Source of the DNA: Serratia quinivorans
GTDB lineage: Bacteria; Pseudomonadota; Gammaproteobacteria; Enterobacterales; Enterobacteriaceae
Direction of reading: 5' to 3'
DNA: 64,000 nucleotides
NCBI GenBank assembly: GCA_900457075.1
Contig: UGYN01000002.1
Coordinates: 434,001-498,000, forward strand
A model generated the notes under the pieces. That model was not told where the DNA came from. It ran no database searches and was given only the letters and a program-made list of their open reading frames with translations. Positions 56,993 to 64,000 of this stretch are shown here, piece by piece. Each line of letters opens with the position of its first letter. Position 1 is the stretch's first letter. The translations under genes were made by a program, and so were the position numbers.

Positions 56993-58138
56993 ATGGCCAA
57001 GTTTGATACGTTGACCGTTCACGCCGGTTATACCCCGGACGCTACCGGCGCAGTGATGCCGGCCATTTATGCCACCTCCACCTATGCCCAACCGGCACCG
57101 GGGGAACATACCGGCTATGAATATTCGCGCAGCGCCAACCCAACACGCACTGCGTTGGAGAGCGCCATCGCCGAACTGGAAAGCGGCAGCCGCGGCTACG
57201 CTTTCGCTTCTGGTCTGGCGGCCTGCTCGACGGTGCTGGAGCTGCTCGATCAGGGCAGCCACCTGGTGGCGGTTGACGATCTGTACGGCGGGACCTATCG
57301 CCTGCTGGAAAAGGTACGTAGCCGCACCGCCGGATTGCGGGTTACCTATGTTTCACCGGCGGACATTGCCGCACTGGAGCAGGCGATCGAACCGGATACC
57401 AAAATGATCTGGGTGGAAACGCCGACCAATCCGCTGTTGAAGCTGGCGGATCTTGGCGCCATCGCGGCGATCGCCAAAAAACACGATTTAATCAGCGTGG
57501 CGGACAACACCTTCGCCTCACCTTATATTCAACGTCCGCTGGAACTCGGCTTTGACGTGGTGGTGCATTCCGCCACCAAATACCTCAATGGCCATTCCGA
57601 CGTGGTGGCCGGTGTGGCCGCGGTAGGGAGTAACCCGGAACTGGCCGAACAGCTGGGCTTCCTGCAAAACGCGGTAGGTGGCATTCTCGATCCGTTCAGC
57701 AGCTTCCTGACGTTGCGCGGTATCCGCACGCTGGCGCTGCGCATGGAGCGTCACAGTAATAGCGCCTTGCGCATCGCCCAGTGGCTGGAAAGCCAACCGC
57801 AGGTTGAAGAAGTCTACTATCCGGGCCTGCCGAGCCATCCGCAACACGCGCTGGCGGCGAAGCAGATGAGCAGTTTCGGCGGCATGATTTCGGTGCGCCT
57901 GAAAGGTGACGATGCCTTTGCCCGTCGGGTGATCAAGCGTTCAAAACTGTTCACCCTGGCAGAAAGCCTGGGCGGCGTGGAAAGCCTGATTAGCCAACCG
58001 TTCAGCATGACCCATGCGTCGATCCCGCTGGAGCAGCGGCTAAAAACCGGCATCACGCCACAGTTACTGCGCCTGTCGGTAGGCATTGAGGATGCGGATG
58101 ATCTGATCGCCGATCTGCAGCAGGCGCTGGCGGAGTAA
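56993..58138 (+). CDS. Cystathionine gamma-lyase (Cys/Met metabolism PLP enzyme)
   Basis: Fold-type I PLP enzyme, 381 aa. VHSATKYLNGHSDVVAG carries the Schiff-base lysine. YATSTYAQPAPGEHTGYEYSR is the N-terminal family segment, and SLGGVESLISQPFSMTHAS is the C-terminal one. Such proteins can be gamma-lyase or gamma-synthase (MetB); being co-transcribed with cystathionine beta-synthase makes gamma-lyase the natural reading. Together they would convert homocysteine to cysteine. Confidence 0.92.
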   Translation: MAKFDTLTVHAGYTPDATGAVMPAIYATSTYAQPAPGEHTGYEYSRSANPTRTALESAIAELESGSRGYAFASGLAACSTVLELLDQGSHLVAVDDLYGGTYRLLEKVRSRTAGLRVTYVSPADIAALEQAIEPDTKMIWVETPTNPLLKLADLGAIAAIAKKHDLISVADNTFASPYIQRPLELGFDVVVHSATKYLNGHSDVVAGVAAVGSNPELAEQLGFLQNAVGGILDPFSSFLTLRGIRTLALRMERHSNSALRIAQWLESQPQVEEVYYPGLPSHPQHALAAKQMSSFGGMISVRLKGDDAFARRVIKRSKLFTLAESLGGVESLISQPFSMTHASIPLEQRLKTGITPQLLRLSVGIEDADDLIADLQQALAE

Positions 58139-58159
58139 TCGCAGCCCTGATGTAAAACC

Positions 58160-58220
58160 GTAGGGGTCGAACATGTTCGACCCAATTTAACCCATTGGGC
58201 GCTGCATGCGGCGCCCCTAC
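58160..58220. repeat. Composite palindromic intergenic repeat
   Basis: A 61-bp element with outer arms GTAGGGG and CCCCTAC. Inside are two self-complementary blocks: GGGTCGAACATGTTCGACCC and, after AATTTAACCCATT, GGGCGCTGCATGCGGCGCCC. It lies between the gamma-lyase and a convergent gene, where it could act as a two-way terminator. The regular design suggests a dispersed miniature element. Confidence 0.7.
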
Positions 58221-58222
58221 CA

Positions 58223-59242
58223 TTAGGCGACAACGTCCTGGTAATAGCGCTGCGCCACGTCGGGATGAGAGCGGATGCGTCCTTTCAGGTAGTTAAAGCC
58301 CACGTCACGCAACAGTGGATTATGCGGATCGCTGGCTGGACCACGCGCCTCGGCCGCCAAATGCGCAGGGAGCTGATACAGCGGCACCACGGCGTCCAGC
58401 CGTGCCCCGAGGAAGAAGGCAATCGACAGGCGCTCGCTGCCCGCCGGCGGTGTCTCTACCCGGTGCACCGTGGCACGCAGATAGCCGTTGGTTGCCAACT
58501 CCAGCAGTTCACCGATGTTAACCACAAAGCTTTCTTCAAGCGGTTCGGCGTCAACCCAGCGCCCTTCGTCAACTTCAACCTGCAGACCTTTCTGCCGGTC
58601 CTGCAGCAAAAAACTGAGAAAACCGGAGTCTTTATGGGCGCCCACCCCTTGCCCGCTGTCGGTAGCATCCCGCCCCGGGTAACGGATCAGTTTGATATGT
58701 TCATTGGGTTTATCGCCGTAGAGCGAGTCAAATGCCTGCTCCGGCAACGAAAGCGCCAGCGCGAAGGCGCGCAACAGTCGCAGCGACATGGCGGTCATCG
58801 CCTGCTGCCACTGCAACAGTAACGGTTTGAGTGCGGGCAACGCCTCAGGCCATTGATTCGGCCCCTGTAAACGCGCCCATCGCGGAGTCTCATTGGCCAG
58901 TTGCAACGCAGGACGCTCCGCGCCGATATCGAACTGTTCGCGCCAGTCCGGCTGTCCGCGCGTCAATTCGGCCGCCGCTCGGTTATAACCGCGGAAATGC
59001 GGCGAATGCACCATCTGCACCGCCAGCTTGTCGGCTTCCGGCAACGCAAAAAACTGCCGGGCATGCTGCTGCAGTTGAGCATTCAACCTGTTATCCACGC
59101 CGTGTCCGCGCAGATAGAAAAAACCTACGTCACGGGCGGCCTCACGCAACCCGTCAAGAAATGCCTGCCGCTGTCGCCGGTCGCCGTCAAGCTGCGAAAG
59201 ACTCAGCTGCGGCAGCGTCTTCAACGTCAGTGGTGGCGTCAT
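58223..59242 (-). CDS. Isopenicillin-N-synthase-like 2OG/Fe(II) oxygenase
   Basis: Oxygenase of 339 aa of the IPNS/2-oxoglutarate plant-type family. The N-terminal DIOX_N domain (DVGFFYLRGHGV) precedes the catalytic HxD (VGAHKDSGFLSFLLQD), distal His (ATVHRVETP) and the R-x-S motif (ERLSIAFF). The start MTPPLTLKTLP at 59242 has AGAGGAACAGGATA upstream; a longer frame starts at 59269. Real substrate unknown; similar genes are common in Proteobacteria. Confidence 0.87.
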   Translation of the reverse strand: MTPPLTLKTLPQLSLSQLDGDRRQRQAFLDGLREAARDVGFFYLRGHGVDNRLNAQLQQHARQFFALPEADKLAVQMVHSPHFRGYNRAAAELTRGQPDWREQFDIGAERPALQLANETPRWARLQGPNQWPEALPALKPLLLQWQQAMTAMSLRLLRAFALALSLPEQAFDSLYGDKPNEHIKLIRYPGRDATDSGQGVGAHKDSGFLSFLLQDRQKGLQVEVDEGRWVDAEPLEESFVVNIGELLELATNGYLRATVHRVETPPAGSERLSIAFFLGARLDAVVPLYQLPAHLAAEARGPASDPHNPLLRDVGFNYLKGRIRSHPDVAQRYYQDVVA

Positions 59243-59426
59243 TATCCTGTTCCTCTTCATCTCCGACAAAAACCGGACCGCTATAAAGGCGAATGATCAG
59301 CATCGTTAACTCCTGGATGGCCAGTGCATTAGCCCTATAGTTACCACCCCGCCAGAGACGCCAGCCAATATTGTTGCGTTCTAAGTTATGCAAAAATTCA
59401 ACAAAGCGTCGCAAAACTGTCATCAA
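59187..59426 (-). CDS. Small unknown protein overlapping the oxygenase start
   Basis: Open frame of 79 aa (or 78 from the second ATG) with a basic, tryptophan-containing N-terminal part (ERNNIGWRLWRGGNYRANAL) and an acidic C-terminus (VGDEEEQDNDATTDVEDAAA). It overlaps the next gene by 56 nt on the same strand and is divergent from the HAD gene. The pattern is protein-like and would fit a co-transcribed small gene, but no family is recognised. Confidence 0.5.
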   Translation of the reverse strand: MMTVLRRFVEFLHNLERNNIGWRLWRGGNYRANALAIQELTMLIIRLYSGPVFVGDEEEQDNDATTDVEDAAAAESFAA

Positions 59427-59535
59427 GGTTTCTTATGCTCTGCGCAATTTGTTTGCCGCCACTGGCTGGCGGCTTACGCTATCCGCTATTCTGTATACAC
59501 CCCCATTTCACTCCCTGCCTGCTGGAGAAATACTG

Positions 59536-60192
59536 ATGGATTTAGCCTTATTCGACCTGGATGAAACCCTGATTGATGATGACAGCGCCAGCCTGTGGAT
59601 GCGCTGGTTAGTCACCGAGGGGTTTGCGCCGGCGGAACTGGAACAGCAGGAACAGCAGCTGATGCAGCTCTATTATCAGGGCAAGCTGTCGATGGAGGAT
59701 TACATGCAGGCCACGCTGGCCCCGTTGGCCGGCCTGAACACCCAGACGGTGGCCGGTTGGGTGCAGCGTTATATCCGCCGCGATATTCTGCCGCGTGTCT
59801 ACCCCGCCGCCCGTGAACGACTGCTGTGGCACCGCGAGCGCGGTGACTGCATTTTGGTTATTTCCGCCACCGGCGAACATCTGGTCGCGCCGATTGCCGC
59901 ACAGTTGGGTGCCGACGACGCACTGGCGATTGGCGTTGAGGTGCAAGACGGCCGCTTCACCGGTAACACTTACGGCACCATGACTTACCAACAGGGCAAG
60001 GTAACTCGCCTGAAAAAGTGGCTGGCTGAACACCCGGAGTTGAGCTTCGAGCACAGCCACGGTTACAGCGACTCACTCAACGACAAGGCGATGTTGGAAT
60101 ATGTCGACAGCGCCACGGTGATTAATCCGGACAGAGAGCTCAACGCGCTGGCGGTGGAGCACGGCTGGGAGATTTGCCGCTGGGAGCGCTGA
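59536..60192 (+). CDS. HAD-superfamily IB phosphatase
   Basis: Haloacid-dehalogenase-like hydrolase, 218 aa. Motif I DLDETLIDDDS (nucleophile Asp; DxDxT), motif II VISATGEH, motif III lysine in QQGKVTRLKKWL, motif IV GYSDSLNDKAML. A cap insertion between motifs I and II marks subfamily IB (PSPase/HisB-like). CTGGAGAAA supports the ATG at 59536. Substrate unknown. Confidence 0.9.
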   Translation: MDLALFDLDETLIDDDSASLWMRWLVTEGFAPAELEQQEQQLMQLYYQGKLSMEDYMQATLAPLAGLNTQTVAGWVQRYIRRDILPRVYPAARERLLWHRERGDCILVISATGEHLVAPIAAQLGADDALAIGVEVQDGRFTGNTYGTMTYQQGKVTRLKKWLAEHPELSFEHSHGYSDSLNDKAMLEYVDSATVINPDRELNALAVEHGWEICRWER

Positions 60193-60296
60193 ATGTGCCG
60201 CCCGGTCGGCAAAAAATGCCTTCCGGTGTGACAACGGCTCAATTGTGGCGTACGAATAACAGCTTAGGTTAATTCACCCGTATAAAGAGGCGTTCT

Positions 60297-60917
60297 ATGC
60301 TGACCATTTGGGGTCGTGAAAATTCGAACAACGTCAGAAAAGTGCTGTGGTGCGCCGCAGAACTGGAGCTGAACTACAGCCATATCAATGCCGGTGGCGC
60401 CTTTGGCAAAGTGAACGATGAGCTCTACCGTTCATTAAACCCGAACGGCCTGGTGCCGTTGCTGCAGGACGATGACTTCGTGCTGTGGGAATCCAACACC
60501 ATAGTGCGCTATCTGGCGGCAAAGTTTGGCAGTGAGCCGTTCTACCCGCAGGATCTTCAGGCACGCGCCAGCGCCGAGAAATGGATGGACTGGACCACCG
60601 CCACCATTGTCAGCCACTTTAGCGTGGTGTTCTGGGGCCTGGTGCGCACCAAGCCGGAACTGCGCGACATGGCCAAGATTGAAGCGGCGATCGCCGCGCT
60701 GGAAAAGCACTTCGACATCGTGGAAGCAACCCTGGGCCGCCAGCCTTATCTTTCCGGTGAGTCGTTCGGTATCGGTGACATCCCGCTAGGCAGCTTTGCT
60801 TACGCCTGGTTCTCCATGCCGATTGAGCGCCAACCCCGCCCGAACATGGAACGCTGGTATCAGCAACTAACCGAACGCCCGGCCTATCAGCGTGGCGTCA
60901 TGAGTGAGTTAACCTGA
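60297..60917 (+). CDS. gstB: Glutathione S-transferase GstB
   Basis: GST of 206 aa. The thioredoxin-like N-domain opens MLTIWGRENSNNVRKVLWC and has the glutathione-binding LNPNGLVPLLQDDDFVLWESN (cis-Pro and E-S pair). The C-terminal helical domain ends RPNMERWYQQLTERPAYQ. It matches E. coli GstB (YliJ), which follows dacC-deoR there. Confidence 0.88.
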   Translation: MLTIWGRENSNNVRKVLWCAAELELNYSHINAGGAFGKVNDELYRSLNPNGLVPLLQDDDFVLWESNTIVRYLAAKFGSEPFYPQDLQARASAEKWMDWTTATIVSHFSVVFWGLVRTKPELRDMAKIEAAIAALEKHFDIVEATLGRQPYLSGESFGIGDIPLGSFAYAWFSMPIERQPRPNMERWYQQLTERPAYQRGVMSELT

Positions 60918-61099
60918 GTTTTCTGCGCCCCTGCCGGGGCGCTATTATTTCTCCGCCAGTTGCCGGAACATCCCCCTGAAGTCATCTGGCCCGCCGCCCC
61001 TAACGCACCCAGCGTGCTGACCCCATGTTTATATTAAATTTCAACATGTTGCCTTTTCCACGGACTGTGCTTAAGTTAAGGGTTCACCAAGGAGGAAAC

Positions 61100-61519
61100 A
61101 TGAACATCACCGTTACCGAGATACCTGACGAAGCAACCCTCAACGTGATCCGTATGGGGTTGCGGGCCCATAATAGCCCATATATTGACCCTACCCAACG
61201 CAAGCCCCTTGCCGTCTATAGCCAGGATGAAGCCGGTCGGGTGGTCGCAGGCCTGACCGGTGAAACCTGGGGCAACTGGTTGAGCGTGGAATGGCTGTGG
61301 GTGGATGATTCGCAGCGCGGCAGCGGGTTAGGTCGCAAGGTGGTGCTGGCGGCGGAACAGGAAGCCAGGGCGCGGGGTTGTCGTTATGTTCGCCTGGATA
61401 CCTTCAGCTTTCAGGCGCGCCCCTTCTACGAGAAACTCGGTTACCAACTACAGATGACGCTGCAGAATTATCCGGTAGAGCACGAATGTTACGTTCTCAC
61501 CAAAACTCTTTTTGAATAG
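61100..61519 (+). CDS. GNAT-family N-acetyltransferase
   Basis: Protein of 139 aa with the acetyl-CoA motif A region VEWLWVDDSQRGSGLGRKVV (Q/R-x-x-G-x-G/A type loop) and motif B-like RPFYEKLGYQLQMTLQNYP. GGAGGA precedes the ATG by 4 nt. Acceptor substrate unknown. Precedes the corA-like gene by 11 nt, same direction. Confidence 0.9.
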   Translation: MNITVTEIPDEATLNVIRMGLRAHNSPYIDPTQRKPLAVYSQDEAGRVVAGLTGETWGNWLSVEWLWVDDSQRGSGLGRKVVLAAEQEARARGCRYVRLDTFSFQARPFYEKLGYQLQMTLQNYPVEHECYVLTKTLFE

Positions 61520-61530
61520 CAGGTGGCTTG

Positions 61531-62512
61531 ATGGAAACCGCAACCATGGTTGTGAATTGCGTGGCGTACAAGGCCGGTCAACGGCTGGGGTGAAGTGACC
61601 ATTGATGATATCAGCGAGGTGGTCAAACAGCCGGACACCTTCGTCTGGCTCGGGTTGTGGCAGCCGGAAGACGCCTTTATGCGCAAGGTGCAGGAGGAGT
61701 TTGGCCTGCACGATCTGGCGATTGAGGATGCGCTTTGTGCCCACCAGCGGCCCAAGCTGGAAGCCTACGGCGATTCACTGTTTATCGTGGTCAAAACCGC
61801 GCAGTGGGGTCAGGGCGAAGTCGAATACGGCGAAACACACTTCTTCGTCGGCAAAAACTTCCTGGTTTCAGTGCGCCACGGCGCATCACCCAGCTATGCG
61901 CCGATCCGCGCCAAAGCCGAGGAAAATCACAGGCAAATGTGCCGTGGGCCGGGTTTTGCCTTGTATTCGGTGCTGGACTTTGTGGTGGATAACTACCGTA
62001 CCGTGGTGGCGAAGTTCGAGCAGACCATCGAAGGCATCGAAGCCAACATGTTTAAATCGGAGTTTGATCAGGCCGCCATTGAGAACGTCTATACCCTGCG
62101 CCGTCACCTGCTGGCACTGCGCAATGCCGCGATGCCGATGGACGAAATCTGCAATCAGCTGATTCGCCTGCATGAAGAGGTGATCCCGAAAGAGCTGCGC
62201 GCTTATGTACGCGACGTGCAGGACCATGCGCGCCAGGTGGTCAGCAACATCGACGATATGCGCGAAATGCTGACTAACGCCATGCACGTCAACCTGGCGC
62301 TGGTCACGGTAAAACAGAACGAAGTGGTAAAACGACTGGCGGGCTGGGGGGCGATCCTGGCGATCCCAACGGTAATATTCAGCCTGTACGGCATGAACTT
62401 CGCCAATATGCCGGAACTGAAATTCCCCTGGGCCTATCACACCATCCTCGGGGTGACCGGCGTCGGCTGCTTCTTCCTGTATCAAAAACTGAAGAGATCC
62501 GGCTGGCTGTAA
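61531..62512 (+). pseudogene. CorA-family Mg2+/Co2+ transporter, one frameshift near the start
   Basis: Divalent-cation channel of about 326 aa. The C-terminus has two helices with the family-defining GMN in SLYGMNFANMPELKFPW. The N-terminal 19 codons (METATMVVNCVAYKAGQRLG) read to a premature TGA. The remainder continues in the next frame from EVTIDDISEVVKQ because CTGGGTGAA appears as CTGGGGTGAA near 61586-61590. If real, translation could restart at the ATG at 61595. More likely a homopolymer error. ATG 61531 has AGGTGG upstream. Confidence 0.85.
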
Positions 62513-62552
62513 GCGGCACAGGGGCTGCGCACGACAGCCCCGTTTTTACCCT

Positions 62553-63935
62553 TTACTCGGGCTGAACCTGCGGCAGCGGGCCTGGTCGGGTCAGCAGGCT
62601 GCCAATCAGAAAGGCCGCCCCGCCCGCCAACAGACCCCCGTAGATTGGGCTGTTGGCCTCAATGCCGTGATAATACATCAGCACCAATACGCTCAGACTG
62701 CCGGTCAGCATGCTGGCGATAGCACCGGTGCTGGTGGCACGTTGCCAAAAAATCGCACCGATCAGCGGGATCAACATACCGCCCACCAACAGGTTATAGG
62801 CCAGCGTTAGCGCCATCATTACGTCGCGCACCACGAACGCCAGCCCCAACATAATGCAACCCATGACAAACGTCGTGAATCTCCCGGCCGCCAGCCCACC
62901 GGAGGGCCGCTTGCGGACAGCCGGCAATACATCTTCCAGCGCGATGGTTGACGATGCCAACAAACAGGCACTGGCCGTCGACATCAGCGCCGCCAACGCC
63001 GCCGCAGCCACCAGCCCGCTGACGCCCGGCGGCAGCACCGCCTGAGCAATGGCGGCAAAGGCACCGTCGGTATTGGTCAGTTGCGGCAGTACCAACTTGC
63101 CGGCCATGCCAATCAGAGCGCCGGCCACCCCATACAGCACGCAGTACACCCCAGCCCCCAACCCGGCATAGCGAGCAATATTGGTGCTGCGGGCGGTAAA
63201 TACCCGCTGCCAGATATCCTGACCAATCAGAATGCCGAAGAAGTAGATCAGGAAGAACACCAGGATGGTATCAAGCCCGATCGACGACAGCTGGTAGTAG
63301 CTGTCCGGCAACAGGTGACTGAACGCCGCCCAACCCCCGGCCTTGACGATGCTCATCGGCATCAACACCAGCATCATGCCGACGGTCATGATGATAAACT
63401 GGATGATGTCGGTTAGCGTCAACGACCACATGCCGCCCAGCGTGGAATAAAGCACCACCAAACCGCCGCCGAGCAGAATCGATGCGGTGAACGACAAATC
63501 AAACATCACCTGCATCACACTGCCGATAGCAATAATCGAGGTCACGGCCACCATCAGGTCATAAGCCAGCATGATGGCACCGCTGGTGACCCTGGCGGCC
63601 GGATGATAGCGCCGCGCCAGCACCTGGCTGACGGTGTAGAGCTTTAGCTTGAGCAAGGGTTTGGCCAACACCAGGCTCAACACCACAATCCCCGCCCCCA
63701 GCGCGCCACACAGCCACACGCCCGAGATCCCGTAGGTGTAACCCAGCTTAACGCTGCCAATGGTCGACGCCCCGCCAAGCACCACGGCGGACAGCGTGCC
63801 CAGGTACAAACAGGGCCCCAGATTACGGCCGGCCACCAGATAATCTTCCTTGGTGGTGGCCCGGCGAACGCCAAGCCAACCCACCGCCCCTATCACCAAA
63901 AAGTAAAACACCACTACCAGCAGGTCGAGATTCAT
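62553..63935 (-). CDS. Sodium:solute symporter family permease
   Basis: SSS-family transporter, 460 aa with 12-13 predicted helices. RRATTKEDYLVAGRNLGPCL near residues 25-44 is the family's conserved cytoplasmic loop, and STASACLLASSTIALEDVL occurs in the helix-8 region that contributes to the sodium site. Substrate not predictable. The stop of another minus-strand gene lies 22 nt upstream, suggesting an operon. Confidence 0.88.
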   Translation of the reverse strand: MNLDLLVVVFYFLVIGAVGWLGVRRATTKEDYLVAGRNLGPCLYLGTLSAVVLGGASTIGSVKLGYTYGISGVWLCGALGAGIVVLSLVLAKPLLKLKLYTVSQVLARRYHPAARVTSGAIMLAYDLMVAVTSIIAIGSVMQVMFDLSFTASILLGGGLVVLYSTLGGMWSLTLTDIIQFIIMTVGMMLVLMPMSIVKAGGWAAFSHLLPDSYYQLSSIGLDTILVFFLIYFFGILIGQDIWQRVFTARSTNIARYAGLGAGVYCVLYGVAGALIGMAGKLVLPQLTNTDGAFAAIAQAVLPPGVSGLVAAAALAALMSTASACLLASSTIALEDVLPAVRKRPSGGLAAGRFTTFVMGCIMLGLAFVVRDVMMALTLAYNLLVGGMLIPLIGAIFWQRATSTGAIASMLTGSLSVLVLMYYHGIEANSPIYGGLLAGGAAFLIGSLLTRPGPLPQVQPE

Positions 63936-63957
63936 CGGTCACTCCGCATGCTTGTTA

Positions 63958-64000
63958 TTATTCGGTATCAGGCGCAACGGCTCCGCCGATCGGGTTATCG
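63958..64000 (-). CDS. 3' end of a gene upstream of the symporter (partial)
   Basis: The last 13 codons of an open minus-strand frame (DNPIGGAVAPDTE then TAA) at the window edge. Spacing to the symporter start suggests co-transcription. Too short to name. Confidence 0.45.
   Translation of the reverse strand, partial: DNPIGGAVAPDTE

Overview
The window looks like chromosomal DNA of a Serratia species or a close Yersiniaceae relative. Gene content and order follow the Escherichia coli 19-20 minute region (clpA-clpS-cspD-macAB, ybjX, ybjD, lysO, hcp-hcr-poxB-ltaE, ybjTS-amiD-ybjQP, artPIQM-artJ, rlmC-ybjO, potFGHI, ybjN, rimK, ybjC, grxA, ybjM, ybjL-rybB, ybjG, deoR, dacC, gstB). The proteins are close to but distinct from the E. 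coli ones. Genes found outside E. coli (ecotin next to a secreted nucleosidase, a CBS/CGL reverse-transsulfuration pair) are interleaved. Backbone genes are GC-rich; species-level assignment is not possible by eye.

Layout. 1-7.5 kb: the end of the ClpAP protease locus (clpA partial, clpS), cspD, the MacAB efflux pair and a frameshifted ybjX. 7.5-16.2 kb: ybjD, the lysine exporter lysO, the NO-responsive hcp-hcr pair with NsrR- and FNR-like sites, poxB (frameshifted) and ltaE. 16.2-27.5 kb: membrane and envelope genes, the arginine transporter artPIQM plus artJ with ArgR-like boxes, an orphan Phd/YefM-type antitoxin and rlmC. 27.6-37.3 kb: the putrescine importer potFGHI, ybjN, rimK, ybjC (no nfsA between ybjC and rimK), grxA, ybjM, ybjL and the sigma-E-dependent sRNA RybB.

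37.3-43.2 kb is an AT-rich accessory island. It is bounded by a perfect 15-bp direct repeat whose left copy is the terminator of rybB, so it looks like an integrated element using the sRNA 3' end as attachment site. It holds an unknown gene, an IS3-family (IS407-like) element, the C-terminal stub of a P2-like phage portal gene, and a three-gene minus-strand operon. That operon encodes an MFS exporter, a protein made almost entirely of 25 tandem copies of the nonapeptide MAAETKPAR, and a 2-oxoglutarate/Fe(II) oxygenase with a clear HxD...H...R site. The nucleotide differences between repeat units are synonymous in this frame, and a 10-bp hairpin separates the repeat gene from the oxygenase. This resembles a multicore ribosomal-peptide system (precursor, tailoring enzyme, exporter) carried as prophage cargo, and it is the most interesting object in the window.

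43.2-64 kb: a PLP threonine/serine dehydratase-like gene, ecotin, a periplasmic MTA/SAH-nucleosidase-like protein, two PAP2 phosphatases (one is ybjG), a deoxyribose module (DUF4432 epimerase-like gene, deoC, deoR) with two DeoR-type palindromes, sdaC-sdaB for serine uptake and deamination behind a CRP-like site, dacC, CBS-CGL, an isopenicillin-N-synthase-like oxygenase, a HAD phosphatase, gstB, a GNAT acetyltransferase, a CorA transporter (frameshifted) and a sodium:solute symporter.

Caution: about ten single-base indels, nearly all in short homopolymers, break otherwise well-conserved genes (ybjX three times, poxB, the IS transposase twice, the repeat gene twice, the MFS gene, corA). This suggests uncorrected sequencing errors at least as much as genuine pseudogenes.
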